Shown here piece after piece: positions 1 to 9,217 of a DNA stretch of 12,350 nucleotides. Location of the stretch: contig CAMLRH010000045.1 of assembly GCA_946482375.1 (NCBI GenBank), positions 1-12,350 on the forward strand, read 5' to 3'. Source of the stretch: an uncultured Caulobacteraceae bacterium. Lineage in GTDB: Bacteria; Pseudomonadota; Alphaproteobacteria; Caulobacterales; Caulobacteraceae. The stretch's first letter is position 1. Each line of letters starts with the position of its first letter. Under the pieces are notes generated by a model. It made no database searches, was not told where the DNA came from, and saw only the letters and a list, made by a program, of their open reading frames with translations. A program made the translations under genes and the position numbers.

Positions 1-375
1 GGCCGCGCCGGTGACGATCGCGACCTTGCCCGCGATGTCGCTCACGGCGCCGGCGATGGTATTCCCAGCGAACTGCGCCGCTTCGCTCGACTCCCTCGCG
101 GGCGCGTCGATGTCAGGGCCAAGCGCGGCGTTCAGCGCGGCCAGCTGCTCGGACGCCGCGGCGCAACCGTCCGGCGCGGCGTAAGGCCGCGCGGCGGCTT
201 CGGTAAGGACGGCCGCCTGCTGCTCGCGCACCAGGTTGAGGTCGCGGAACGGCTCGGAGATGGCCTGGGAAATCTGGTCCGGCTCCCCGGCTCGGCTTGC
301 GCCCGGGGTGCTCGCACAAGCCGCCGCCGTCATCAGCAGCGCCGACAGGATAACGGGGCCGACCAAATTCGTCAT
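1..375 (-). CDS. Putative lipoprotein, N-terminal part (runs off left edge)
   Basis: This is an open frame on the minus strand from ATG at 375 to the window edge, 125 codons with no stop, so the C-terminus is missing. The N-terminus (MTNLVGPVILSALLMTAAAC) is a short hydrophobic signal segment ending at Cys20. The residues before the Cys (T-A-A-A-C) fit the loose PROSITE lipobox, although Leu is absent at -3. After Cys20 comes a Ser/Thr/Pro/Gly linker, then an Ala/Glu/Gln-rich helical stretch around residues 33-90 with a second Cys near residue 71. The final visible residues are Gly/Ala/Ile/Val-rich. I do not recognise a family. No good Shine-Dalgarno sequence precedes ATG 375; it lies 44 bp after the preceding small gene and may be co-transcribed with it. 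Inferred: an envelope lipoprotein of unknown role. The frame is well supported by the signal sequence; the exact start is less sure. Confidence 0.6.
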   Translation of the reverse strand, partial: MTNLVGPVILSALLMTAAACASTPGASRAGEPDQISQAISEPFRDLNLVREQQAAVLTEAAARPYAAPDGCAAASEQLAALNAALGPDIDAPARESSEAAQFAGNTIAGAVSDIAGKVAIVTGAA

Positions 376-419
376 GGAGGCATTCGGCGCCCATGACTCG
401 GCTTCCGCATTGCGCCGCA

Positions 420-602
420 TCAATCAGGGGAACGTCTCGCGCCCTCGGCCCCATCGACCTTGCGGACCTCCCGCAGCTTCGCTTCTTCGCTGGCCAGCAG
501 CCGCTTCAGCGCCGCCTTGTCCTGCTCGCTCACAGCCGCCGCAATTTGCTTGCGAAAGCGGCTGATGTTCTCGCGGGCGATCCACTCGTCGGTCTTGCTC
601 AT
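420..602 (-). CDS. Small conserved-looking charged protein, 60 aa
   Basis: This minus-strand ORF begins MSKTDEWIARENISRFRKQI and is almost entirely charged amphipathic helix up to about residue 46, followed by a short polar tail. I recall similar small WIARENI-R-F-type proteins as unnamed hypotheticals in alphaproteobacteria; their function is unknown to me. There are two candidate starts, ATG 608 and ATG 602. I chose 602 because a purine-rich GGGGA lies about 6 nt upstream, while 608 has GGGG almost touching it. There is no signal peptide or membrane segment, so it is probably cytosolic. It follows the UspA gene after 200 bp and precedes the lipoprotein gene by 44 bp. It could be a helical dimer or a small stress-associated protein, but nothing in the sequence assigns a biochemical role. 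Confidence 0.65.
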   Translation of the reverse strand: MSKTDEWIARENISRFRKQIAAAVSEQDKAALKRLLASEEAKLREVRKVDGAEGARRSPD

Positions 603-802
603 TCCCATTCCCCGTCAGGGTGTGAGCACGGCTTCATTTTGCGCCCGTATCAACCAATAGTCGAGCACATCATTCACGAGTTGCACGAAGCACGTTGCAA
701 GTCGCGCGCAAGTGAAGCCGGTCGAGGTTGTGGACCAGCCGCCGTCCTCGCGCCGCTGAAGGTCAAGTTGATTGAGGTGAAGGGCTCCCTTCGATGGCGC
801 GT
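603..802. other. 200-bp intergenic gap with weak regulatory-looking motifs
   Basis: No convincing gene is present between the uspA stop (803) and the small ORF start (602). Three things can be seen. A 6-bp inverted repeat GAAGGG-CT-CCCTTC lies at 779-792, just after the uspA stop but without a T run. A near-FixK dyad TTGATTGAGGTGAA lies at 768-781, with one mismatch in the second half. A TTGC..TCAA pair lies at 639-653, with one base too many in the spacer. The gap may therefore hold a separate promoter for the small gene, or be untranslated readthrough. Confidence 0.4.
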
Positions 803-1663
803 TCAGTGCGCCAGGAACAGGTGCGGCCCCCCCGCATCTTCCAGCAGAGCGCGCGTTGAGCCGCCGAACAGCGCTTCGAGAACACGGGCATGACCGAAGG
901 CGCCCGCGACCAGCAGCCCCGCGCCGGAGTCGCCGGCGACCTGCTTCAGGCCGACGCCGGCGGCCTCGCCCATAACAGGACGGACCGTCACCGGGCCTAC
1001 GCCCTTCAAATGCAGATATGCCGAGAGCTTCTTCGGGTTTGCGTGAGCCCGTTCGCCTTCGTCCAGCCGCTCCGGATCCTGGATGATGAGGACCGAGGCG
1101 GAATGCTGCAGGATGGGAACGGCGGCGCGGACCGCCCGCCCGGCCTCGAGACTGGAATCCCAGGCGACCGCGGCGGGCGCGCCGTCGATGATTTTTCCGC
1201 TGCGGACGATGAGCAGCGGCGCGCGGCCATCCATCAGGGCGTTGTCCAGCACCCCGAGAAAAGGTCCGTCTTCGGCGAAGCAGCTCTGGCCCGCAACGAC
1301 CAGGTCCGTCAGCGGCAGTTCTCGCTGCAAACCGAGCCAAAGCGTCGGCTCGGCCCTGGTCAGGACCAGGCGCGCGCCGTCCTCGCCTTCTCCGAACTCG
1401 ATCCCAGCGTCTTCCGCGGCTTGTCGAAGCGTCTCCTCGGCCCGGCGAAGGCGTTCAGCCTCGCCGGCGGCGATCGCGTCCCAGACATCCTGGGAGTAGT
1501 AGAGGTTTTCGCCAAAGCCTGCCCACGCCGGGACGGGTTGCGGGAGGGCGATCAGCGCCCGGACGACCGCACCGTGCTGCTTGGCTAGACGGGCCGTCAC
1601 CTTGGCGGTGTCGGCGTCGTCGGCGGCGCCCGAAAGCACCATGAGGATTTGTGCATAGCTCAT
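803..1663 (-). CDS. Universal stress protein, tandem UspA domains
   Basis: This 286-residue cytosolic protein is the size expected for two fused UspA domains. The N-terminal half begins MSYAQILMVLSG and is divergent. The C-terminal half ends with the family signature GAFGHARVLEALFGGSTRAL at 254-273, followed by a typical LFLAH ending. The nucleotide-binding loop of ATP-type Usps is G-x2-G-x9-G-(S/T). Here the spacing is kept (G254, G257, G267) but the next residue is Gly and the S-T follow one position later; this GG-S/T form is common in alphaproteobacterial tandem Usps. The start is firm: AAGGAGG stands 5 nt before the ATG. The gene lies 24 bp downstream of the PAS gene on the same strand, so the two likely share the 2183 FixK-type promoter. 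Role by family knowledge: stress and low-energy survival; ligand and partner are not predictable. Confidence 0.93.
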   Translation of the reverse strand: MSYAQILMVLSGAADDADTAKVTARLAKQHGAVVRALIALPQPVPAWAGFGENLYYSQDVWDAIAAGEAERLRRAEETLRQAAEDAGIEFGEGEDGARLVLTRAEPTLWLGLQRELPLTDLVVAGQSCFAEDGPFLGVLDNALMDGRAPLLIVRSGKIIDGAPAAVAWDSSLEAGRAVRAAVPILQHSASVLIIQDPERLDEGERAHANPKKLSAYLHLKGVGPVTVRPVMGEAAGVGLKQVAGDSGAGLLVAGAFGHARVLEALFGGSTRALLEDAGGPHLFLAH

Positions 1664-1687
1664 CGCGTCCTCCTTGCTGACGCAGCT

Positions 1688-2125
1688 TCAGGTCCAGTCG
1701 ACGGCGCCGAGCAGCATGCTGATGCGGCCATCGCCCCACATGGGCAGGACCAATCGGGCGTACGGGCGACGGTCGCCCTCCGGCTCGTGGCGATAGAGGG
1801 TCGGCGCCTCGCTTTCGAGCGTGGCCGCGCATTGAGAGATCAGGAATTCGAAGGGGGTCGAGGGCGGCCGTTCGTCGGCGAAGAGACCCTCGAGCTCATA
1901 GCGGCCCGGCTGCACGAGTTCGGCTCCGATATCGTCGAAGCGGAAGCGGTCGGGTTTGGAATAGACGCCGATCAGGAACAGGCGCCCGCGAAGATCCGGG
2001 AGGTCCGTCGGCCTGAAGTCATCCCAGAAAGGGATCAGGGCATGGCCGCGCAGCATGCCGCGCCAGTAGGCCTCGACCCGGTCAAGGTCGGGCGTGAGGC
2101 GGGATGGGGCGAACGGGCGCTTCAT
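1688..2125 (-). CDS. PAS_5-type single-domain PAS protein
   Basis: The protein of 145 residues from ATG 2125 begins MKRPFAPSRLTPDLDRVEAY. It resembles the alphaproteobacterial PAS_5 family: an opening Y-W-x-G segment, a D-x-P-D-L-x-x-x-L-F-L-I-x-V strand, an R-F-x-x-x-G segment, and a C-terminal P-x-x-x-D-G-R-I-x-M-L-L-G-A strand. There is no kinase, GGDEF, HTH or membrane segment, so it is a stand-alone sensor-like domain whose output partner is unknown. A longer reading from ATG 2158 is possible. I prefer 2125 because GAGG lies 9 nt upstream, and because the -10-like TAATGA (2160-2155) placed by the FixK box overlaps the upstream ATG. The gene heads the operon with uspA (24-bp gap). Whether it binds heme or another cofactor cannot be read from the sequence. 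Confidence 0.8.
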   Translation of the reverse strand: MKRPFAPSRLTPDLDRVEAYWRGMLRGHALIPFWDDFRPTDLPDLRGRLFLIGVYSKPDRFRFDDIGAELVQPGRYELEGLFADERPPSTPFEFLISQCAATLESEAPTLYRHEPEGDRRPYARLVLPMWGDGRISMLLGAVDWT

Positions 2126-2182
2126 GGCGGCGGGCCTCGTGTGACGTCCTATCCTCATTAGGGCGCTGGCCGGGCGCCTGCT
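2126..2182 (-). promoter_or_regulatory. Putative FixK-dependent promoter of the PAS-uspA operon
   Basis: On the minus strand a -10-like hexamer TAATGA occupies 2160-2155. Its centre is 32 bp from the centre of the FixK-type dyad at 2183-2196, the spacing expected for class II activation with the box near -41.5. This predicts a transcript start near 2148 and a leader of about 23 nt carrying the GAGG before ATG 2125. Prediction only. Confidence 0.5.
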
Positions 2183-2196
2183 TTGACCTCGCGCAA
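2183..2196. promoter_or_regulatory. FixK/FNR-type box between PAS and pfkB genes
   Basis: TTGACCTCGCGCAA fits TTG(A/C)-N6-(T/G)CAA exactly. It lies in the 104-bp divergent gap between the PAS gene start (2125) and pfkB (2230), and is placed to serve both: about 41.5 bp from a predicted minus-strand start near 2148 and 40.5 bp from the pfkB ATG. Proteins of the CRP/FNR superfamily (FixK, FnrL, Anr) bind this motif. Which one acts here is not visible. Confidence 0.7.
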
Positions 2197-2217
2197 AGCC
2201 GTTCGGGGCGGACTGGT

Positions 2218-2229
2218 TAGCCTCCGCGC
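2218..2229 (+). promoter_or_regulatory. Predicted -10 region of a leaderless pfkB transcript
   Basis: TAGCCT at 2218-2223 is a weak -10 match (T1, A2, T6), 31 bp centre-to-centre from the FixK-type dyad. A start six bases further on falls on the A of the pfkB ATG at 2230. There is no Shine-Dalgarno in this stretch, which agrees with leaderless translation. The hexamer is poor, so this is tentative. Confidence 0.35.
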
Positions 2230-3158
2230 ATGACCCTGATCGTCACCCTCACCCTCAATCCGGCGCTCGACGTCTCGACGTCGACGCCCGCGCTTGAGGC
2301 CGGCGGCAAGCTCCGCTGCGCGCCGGAGCGCCGCGATCCGGGCGGCGGTGGGATCAACGTCGCGCGCGTCATCCATCGTCTTGGCGGGGAGGCCTATGCG
2401 GTCTACCCCGCCGGAGGGGCGGTCGGGGAAATGCTCAAGGCGCGCCTGGAAGCCGAACACCTGCCGGGCGCGTGCGTGCCGATCAGCGGCGCCACGCGGG
2501 AGAACTTCACCGTCATCGAGTCCGGAACCGGGCGGGAGTTCCGCTTTGTCATGCCGGGGCCGAGCCTGGAGGCTGAAGAGCTGAAGGCCTGCATCGACGC
2601 CGCAACGACGAAGGAAGGTGAATGGCTGGTGGCGAGCGGAGGGCTGCCGCCTGGCGCGCCACCGGACATCTACGCGGCGCTGGCGCGGGAGGCCCGGCGC
2701 ACCGGCAACCGCCTAGTGGTCGATTGCTCCGGGGCCGCCCTGCGCGAGGCGCTGGCCGAAGGGGTCTACCTGGCCAAGCCCAACCTGCGCGAGCTCGAGG
2801 AGTTCACCGGCCTCGACCTGCCGACGACCGGTCGGCGGGTTTCGGCGGCGCGGACACTGGTTCGGATGGGGGCGGCGGAAGTCGTCGCGCTCACGCTGGG
2901 AGCCGATGGCGCGATCCTGGTTACGGCCGACCAGGCGTGGCGAGCCGAGGCCTTGCCCCTCGCGCCGATGAGTTCGGTCGGCGCCGGCGACAGTTTCCTC
3001 GGGGCGATGGTCTGGGCGCTGGCCTCTGGCCTGCCCATGACCGACGCCTTCCGCTACGGACTCGCCGGCGGGGCAGCGGCGCTGATGCGGCCCGGCACCG
3101 AGCTGTGCCATGCCAACGATATCCGCCGGCTGGTGAAGGATGTCGGCATCGAGGCCGT

Positions 3159-3162
<4 letters not shown>
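2230..3162 (+). CDS. pfkB: PfkB-family phosphofructokinase (hexose-phosphate kinase)
   Basis: The 310-residue length matches the minor 6-phosphofructokinase (PfkB, about 309 aa). PfkB enzymes transfer phosphate from ATP to fructose 6-phosphate to give fructose 1,6-bisphosphate, in the cytosol. Visible motifs: TLNPALD near the N-terminus, Lys27, the sugar-binding PGGGGINVAR loop (37-46), KPNLREL with the N-x-x-E metal/phosphate motif, and the C-terminal signature VGAGDSFLGAMV with catalytic base Asp254. Close relatives phosphorylate fructose 1-phosphate or tagatose 6-phosphate. There is no PTS or fructose operon nearby, so 6-phosphofructokinase is favoured but not proven. No Shine-Dalgarno precedes ATG 2230; the FixK box spacing suggests a leaderless mRNA. 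The TAA stop overlaps the TAG stop of the convergent ppsA gene. Confidence 0.88.
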
Positions 3163-5570
<2,408 letters not shown>

Positions 5571-5622
5571 GGCGCGCTCCATGCGAATTGCGCCAGTCTG
5601 GACCGAAGCCGGTATCCCGGCG
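5571..5622 (-). promoter_or_regulatory. Predicted internal promoter of ppsA
   Basis: On the minus strand, CAGACT (5600-5595) is centred exactly 32 bp from the dyad at 5623-5636. This predicts a start near 5588 and an 18-nt leader that holds the GGAG used by ATG 5570. The -10 match is weak (A2, A4 and T6 agree with TATAAT), so the support comes mainly from spacing. Confidence 0.4.
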
Positions 5623-5636
5623 TTGCGCTGGATCAA
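5623..5636. promoter_or_regulatory. FixK/FNR-type box upstream of ppsA, overlapping the DUF302 stop
   Basis: Read on the minus strand the site is TTGATCCAGCGCAA, an exact fit to TTG(A/C)-N6-(T/G)CAA. It is also close to the Caulobacter FixK motif as I recall it (TTGAYCCAGRTCAA). The TGA stop of the DUF302 gene (5635-5633) is part of the TTGAT half-site. It is centred 59 bp before ATG 5570. Confidence 0.65.
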
Positions 5637-6028
5637 CGCCCGCCGATAGCGTCGATGACCGCCTCGAGCTTGCGCGCCACGACGCCGGCCACCTCCTTAA
5701 GGGTGGGGTTGTCTATGGCTTGCATGGAGGCGAGCGGATCAATCGCCGCGACCTCGGTGCGGCCGGGCGACAGTTCCTGCACGATGACGTTGCACGGCAG
5801 CATGGTTCCGACCTTATCCTCCACCTGCAGCGCCCGGTGAGCCATCCCCGGATTGCAGGCGCCGAGGATCACATAGGGTCGGATATCCTCTCCGATCTTC
5901 GCCTTCATGGTTGCTTTCACGTCGATCTCGGTGAGGACGCCGAAGCCCTCCGCCGCGAGCGCAGCGCGCACGTCGCCCACTGTCTGCTCGAACGGTCGGT
6001 CCAACACGGTCGCGAAGTAGTAGGCCAT
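5633..6028 (-). CDS. DUF302 domain protein
   Basis: The 131-residue protein begins [20 protein letters not shown] and matches the DUF302 family: the opening strand, a helix with [22 protein letters not shown], then the conserved [10 protein letters not shown] segment and [10 protein letters not shown]. The two Cys, one before N-P and one in L-P-C-N, are family hallmarks. The biochemical role of DUF302 is not established; members are often found beside respiratory, sulfur or stress genes. There is no signal peptide, so it is probably cytosolic. I chose start 6028 because GAGGAGG lies 5 nt upstream; the earlier in-frame ATG at 6046 would put this SD inside the coding sequence. It is the first gene of the operon with ppsA and is divergent from the ABC transporter genes, sharing the 6088-6101 FixK-type box. 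Confidence 0.9.
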   Translation of the reverse strand: MAYYFATVLDRPFEQTVGDVRAALAAEGFGVLTEIDVKATMKAKIGEDIRPYVILGACNPGMAHRALQVEDKVGTMLPCNVIVQELSPGRTEVAAIDPLASMQAIDNPTLKEVAGVVARKLEAVIDAIGGR

Positions 6029-6087
6029 CGGCGCCTCCTCAGACATTCAACCATTCGTATCGGAGCGCGGGTCCCTCCCTCGACGCC

Positions 6088-6101
6088 TTGATCCCGGTCA
6101 A
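6088..6101. promoter_or_regulatory. FixK/FNR-type box between DUF302 and ABC transporter genes
   Basis: TTGATCCCGGTCAA is the best dyad in the window: half-sites TTGAT and TTGAC facing each other across CCCG. It lies in the 107-bp divergent gap. Its centre is 41.5 bp from the A of ATG 6136 and 66.5 bp from ATG 6028, so it could activate both directions. The TTG at 6088 is in frame with the ABC gene and could be mistaken for its start codon. Confidence 0.78.
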
Positions 6102-6123
6102 TTCGTCGGGGCGCGGTCTGGCC

Positions 6124-6135
6124 CATCAAGGCCTC
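6124..6135 (+). promoter_or_regulatory. Predicted -10 region before the ABC operon
   Basis: CATCAA at 6124-6129 is centred exactly 32 bp after the dyad centre, and six bases later comes the ATG at 6136. This is the same arrangement as at pfkB and predicts a leaderless or nearly leaderless mRNA. A weak AAGG (6128-6131) lies 4 nt before the ATG, so a slightly upstream transcription start with a poor SD is also possible. Confidence 0.4.
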
Positions 6136-6855
6136 ATGGGTCCCTCGGCCACGATACCGGTCTTTCAAGCTCGCGGCCTGACCAAGGTCTACCGTTCGGG
6201 CGCCATGGAGGTTCGCGCGCTGCGCGGGCTGGATGCCGATCTGTTCGCCGGCGAATTCGCGGTCTTCCTCGGCCCCTCGGGCAGCGGCAAGTCGACCCTC
6301 TTCAACATCCTCGGCGGCTTGGACCGGGCCACAAGCGGTTCGGCGAAGTTCGAGGGGCTCGAGCTGACCGGGCTAAGCGACCATCAGCTGACCCTGTACC
6401 GCCGCCGCAACGTCGGCTTCGTCTTCCAGTTCTACAACCTCGTGCCGAGCCTCACCGCCCGCGAGAACGTGGCCCTGGTCACCGAGATCGCCGAGAAGCC
6501 GATGTCACCCGACGAGGCCCTGGAAATGGTCGGGCTTTCGAACCGCGGCCACCATTTTCCGGCCCAGCTGTCCGGCGGCGAACAGCAGCGGGTCGCCATC
6601 GCCCGCGCCATCGCCAAGCGGCCCGAGGTGCTGCTCTGCGACGAGCCCACCGGCGCGCTGGACCTCGCCACCGGCATTCGCGTGCTCGAGGCCCTGGCCT
6701 TTATCAACGAGACGCTCGGCGCGACCACCGCCGTCATCACGCACAACACGTCGATCCGCGAGATGGCGCACCGGGTGCTCTACTTCGGAGACGGCCGCGT
6801 CAGCCGGGTGGAGGTCAACGACCATCGCAAGTCGCCGCAGGAGCTGAGCTGGTGA
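6136..6855 (+). CDS. ABC transporter ATPase (MacB/LolD type)
   Basis: This 239-residue ATPase belongs to the MacB/LolD/DevA group that drives FtsX-type permeases. Visible motifs: Walker A GPSGSGKS (46-53), Q-loop VFQFYNL, ABC signature LSGGEQQRV from residue 145, Walker [12 protein letters not shown] with Asp169 and Glu170, and the switch His in VITHN. All are intact, so it should be active at the inner face of the cytoplasmic membrane. I chose ATG 6136; the TTG frame from 6088 would add 16 residues encoded by the FixK-type box. The gene overlaps the permease by 4 bp (GTGA) and is followed by an HlyD-type adaptor, giving an export-type three-gene unit. The substrate cannot be inferred; lipids, peptides, lipoproteins or glycolipids are handled by relatives. 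Confidence 0.93.
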   Translation: MGPSATIPVFQARGLTKVYRSGAMEVRALRGLDADLFAGEFAVFLGPSGSGKSTLFNILGGLDRATSGSAKFEGLELTGLSDHQLTLYRRRNVGFVFQFYNLVPSLTARENVALVTEIAEKPMSPDEALEMVGLSNRGHHFPAQLSGGEQQRVAIARAIAKRPEVLLCDEPTGALDLATGIRVLEALAFINETLGATTAVITHNTSIREMAHRVLYFGDGRVSRVEVNDHRKSPQELSW

Positions 6856-9215
6856 GGTCACTCGACCTCAAGCTGGCGCGCGACATCCGCCGGTTGTGGG
6901 CGCAGGCGCTGGCCATCGCACTGGTCATGGCGTCTGGCGTGGCGACCCTCGTCATCGGCGACGGCGCCTACCGCTCGATCCATGAGACGCGCGCGGCCTA
7001 CTACGACGCCGGCGGCTTTGCCGACGTCTTCGCCCAGGCGAGGCGCGCGCCCGAGGGGCTGGCCCGCCAGATCGCTGATTTGCCAGGCGTCGCGGTCGCC
7101 GAGACTCGCATCGTCCAGGGCGCCCTGCTCGACCTCCCGGGCCTGCTGGAGCCCGCCTCGGCCATCCTCGTCTCGATCCCCGACGGCCGTCAGCCGCGCC
7201 TCAACCGGCTGACTCTTCGATCCGGCCGGCTGCCGGACCCCTCCCGTTCGTCGGAGGCCGTCATCAGCGAGGCCTTCGCGCAAGCCCACGGCTTTCGCGG
7301 CGGCGACCGCTTCGAGGTGATCATGAACGGCCGCAAGCGGACACTTCTGGTCACCGGCGTCGCGCTGTCGCCGGAGTACGTCTATGCGATGGGTCCCGGC
7401 GACCTGGTGCCCGACGACCGGCGTTTCGGCGTCGTATGGATGCCGCGCGAGACACTGGAGGTGGCCTTCGATCTCGACGGCGCCTTCAACAACGTGACGC
7501 TGAAGCTCTGGCCCGGCGCCAACGAGGCGGAGGTCATCCGGCGCATCGACGATCTGCTGGCGCCCTACGGCGGCACGGGGGCGTACGGCCGCAAGGACCA
7601 CGCCTCGGACAGCTATCTCGACAACGAGCTGCACCAACTGGACGCCATGCGGCGGGTGCTGCCGCCGATCTTCCTCATCGTCTCGGCCTTCCTGATCAAC
7701 ATGACGCTGACGCGGCTGCTGGCGCTGGAGCGCGAGCAGATCGGGCTGTTCAAGGCGCTGGGGTACGGCAACACGGCTATCGGCTGGCACTACATGAAGC
7801 TGGCGCTGCTGATCTCCGCCGTCGGCATCGTCATCGGCCTGGCGGTCGGGCTGTGGCTGGGTCACGGCGTCACGCGGCTCTACACCGAGTTCTTCCATTT
7901 CCCCTTTCTGGTCTTCGTGCAGGATCCGCGCATGTACCTGTGGGCGGTGCTGACCGGCGCGGGCGCCGCGATGCTCGGCGCGGCGCGGGCGGTCTGGTCG
8001 ATCACGCGCCTTGCGCCCGCGACCGCCATGGCTCCGGCCGCGCCGCCCAGCTTCTTCCACTCGCCGCTGGAGCGGCTGGTGGCGCCCTTGGCCCGCTCGC
8101 AGCTGATCATGATGGCGCTGCGGCGGCTGATCCGCTGGCCGGTCAGGTCGGGGTTGACGGCGCTCGGCCTGTCGTTGTCCGTCGCCTTGCTGGTGGGCTC
8201 GCTGTTCAGCCTAGACTCTCTGGAGGAGACCATCGACGTCACCTTCAACCGCGCCGATCGGCAGAACGCCACCATCGGCTTCATCGAGCCCCGCGCGCCC
8301 TCCGCCGTCGACGATGTGCGCCATTTGCCGGGCGTGCTGCGGGCCGAGCCCTATCGCGCGGCCCCGGTGCGGTTGCGCCACGGCGTGATCAGCCGCCGCA
8401 CCGTCATCGTCGCCAAGGCGCCCGGCAGCGAGCTCAGCCGCGCGCTGGACGCTGACGCCGCGCCGGTCGACATCCCCGAGAGCGGCCTGGTGGTGAGCTC
8501 GAAGCTTGCCCGCGTCCTGGGCGTGAAGCCCGGCGACGTGATCGACGTCGAGGTGCTGGAGGGTGAGCGGCGGCTGACGCAGGTGCGGGTGGCGCAGGTC
8601 GTCGAGAGCTACCTCGGCCTTTCCACCTACATGCACCCGGACGCCCTGCGCCGGATGCTCGGCGAAGGCCCGCGGGTCTCCGGCGCCTACGTCCTCTACG
8701 ACCCGGCGAGGGCGCGGGAGTTCTTCACCGCCGTGAAGGCGAGCCCCGCCATCGGCGCGCTGCAGCTACAGGGCCGCGCCCTGCAGCAGTTCCGCGACAC
8801 CATGGCCCGCAACATCAACGTCATGATGGCCACCTACCTAGGCCTGGCCATGACGGTCGCGTTCGGCGTCATCTACAACAGCGCCCGCATCCAGCTGTCC
8901 GAGAGCGCGCGCGAACTGGCGAGCCTGCGCGTGCTCGGCTTCACGCCGGCTGAGACCTCGCGGGTGCTGCTCACCGAACTCGGCATCCTCGTGGCCCTTT
9001 CGATCCCGCTCGGCTGGCTGCTGGGCTACGGTCTGGCGGCGGCGATGGTGGAAGCCTTCGACAGCGAACTCTTCCGCATCCCGCTCATCGTCACGCTCAA
9101 GACCTACGGTCGCGCGGCGCTGGTCGTGCTAGGCGCGGCGGTGGTGTCGGCGCTAATTTTGCGCGAGCGTGTGGGGCGGCTCGACCTCGTCGCCGTCCTC
9201 AAGACCCGGGACTGA
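6852..9215 (+). CDS. ABC transporter permease with two FtsX domains
   Basis: This is a 787-residue inner-membrane protein. It shows a duplicated FtsX layout: TM1 about 16-36, large periplasmic domain about 37-268, TM2 about 270-292, TM3 about 316-338, TM4 about 361-383. Then TM5 about 435-455, a second periplasmic domain about 457-655, TM6 about 659-680, TM7 about 711-735, and TM8 about 755-773. Typical FtsX stretches are [14 protein letters not shown] after TM2 and [15 protein letters not shown] after TM6, the coupling helices that touch the ATPase. The GTG start overlaps the ATPase stop and is preceded by AGGAG 8 nt upstream. Because both halves are in one chain, a single polypeptide could form the full permease with two ATPase subunits, unlike dimeric MacB. 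Substrate unknown. Confidence 0.92.
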   Translation: MRSLDLKLARDIRRLWAQALAIALVMASGVATLVIGDGAYRSIHETRAAYYDAGGFADVFAQARRAPEGLARQIADLPGVAVAETRIVQGALLDLPGLLEPASAILVSIPDGRQPRLNRLTLRSGRLPDPSRSSEAVISEAFAQAHGFRGGDRFEVIMNGRKRTLLVTGVALSPEYVYAMGPGDLVPDDRRFGVVWMPRETLEVAFDLDGAFNNVTLKLWPGANEAEVIRRIDDLLAPYGGTGAYGRKDHASDSYLDNELHQLDAMRRVLPPIFLIVSAFLINMTLTRLLALEREQIGLFKALGYGNTAIGWHYMKLALLISAVGIVIGLAVGLWLGHGVTRLYTEFFHFPFLVFVQDPRMYLWAVLTGAGAAMLGAARAVWSITRLAPATAMAPAAPPSFFHSPLERLVAPLARSQLIMMALRRLIRWPVRSGLTALGLSLSVALLVGSLFSLDSLEETIDVTFNRADRQNATIGFIEPRAPSAVDDVRHLPGVLRAEPYRAAPVRLRHGVISRRTVIVAKAPGSELSRALDADAAPVDIPESGLVVSSKLARVLGVKPGDVIDVEVLEGERRLTQVRVAQVVESYLGLSTYMHPDALRRMLGEGPRVSGAYVLYDPARAREFFTAVKASPAIGALQLQGRALQQFRDTMARNINVMMATYLGLAMTVAFGVIYNSARIQLSESARELASLRVLGFTPAETSRVLLTELGILVALSIPLGWLLGYGLAAAMVEAFDSELFRIPLIVTLKTYGRAALVVLGAAVVSALILRERVGRLDLVAVLKTRD

Positions 9216-9217
9216 CC

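Noticed and set aside
639..653. TTGCGCCCGTATCAA as a fifth FixK box
   Set aside because: The spacer is 7 instead of 6 bases between TTGC and TCAA; CRP/FNR dimers are strict about spacing, so it is kept only as a near miss.
779..792. GAAGGG-CT-CCCTTC inverted repeat after uspA as an intrinsic terminator
   Set aside because: The stem is only 6 bp with a 2-nt loop and no T run follows on the minus strand; at most a weak RNA hairpin.
615..802. Open minus-strand frame through the uspA-small gene gap whose tail looks fairly protein-like (ends QNEAVLTP)
   Set aside because: It is the out-of-frame continuation of a uspA shadow. There is no ATG within the gap in this frame and no SD; only a GTG near the end. 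Not enough to call a gene.
6858..8060. 400-codon minus-strand open frame inside the permease gene
   Set aside because: Shadow of the FtsX permease; Arg/Gln/His-rich, no family features, no Shine-Dalgarno or promoter context.
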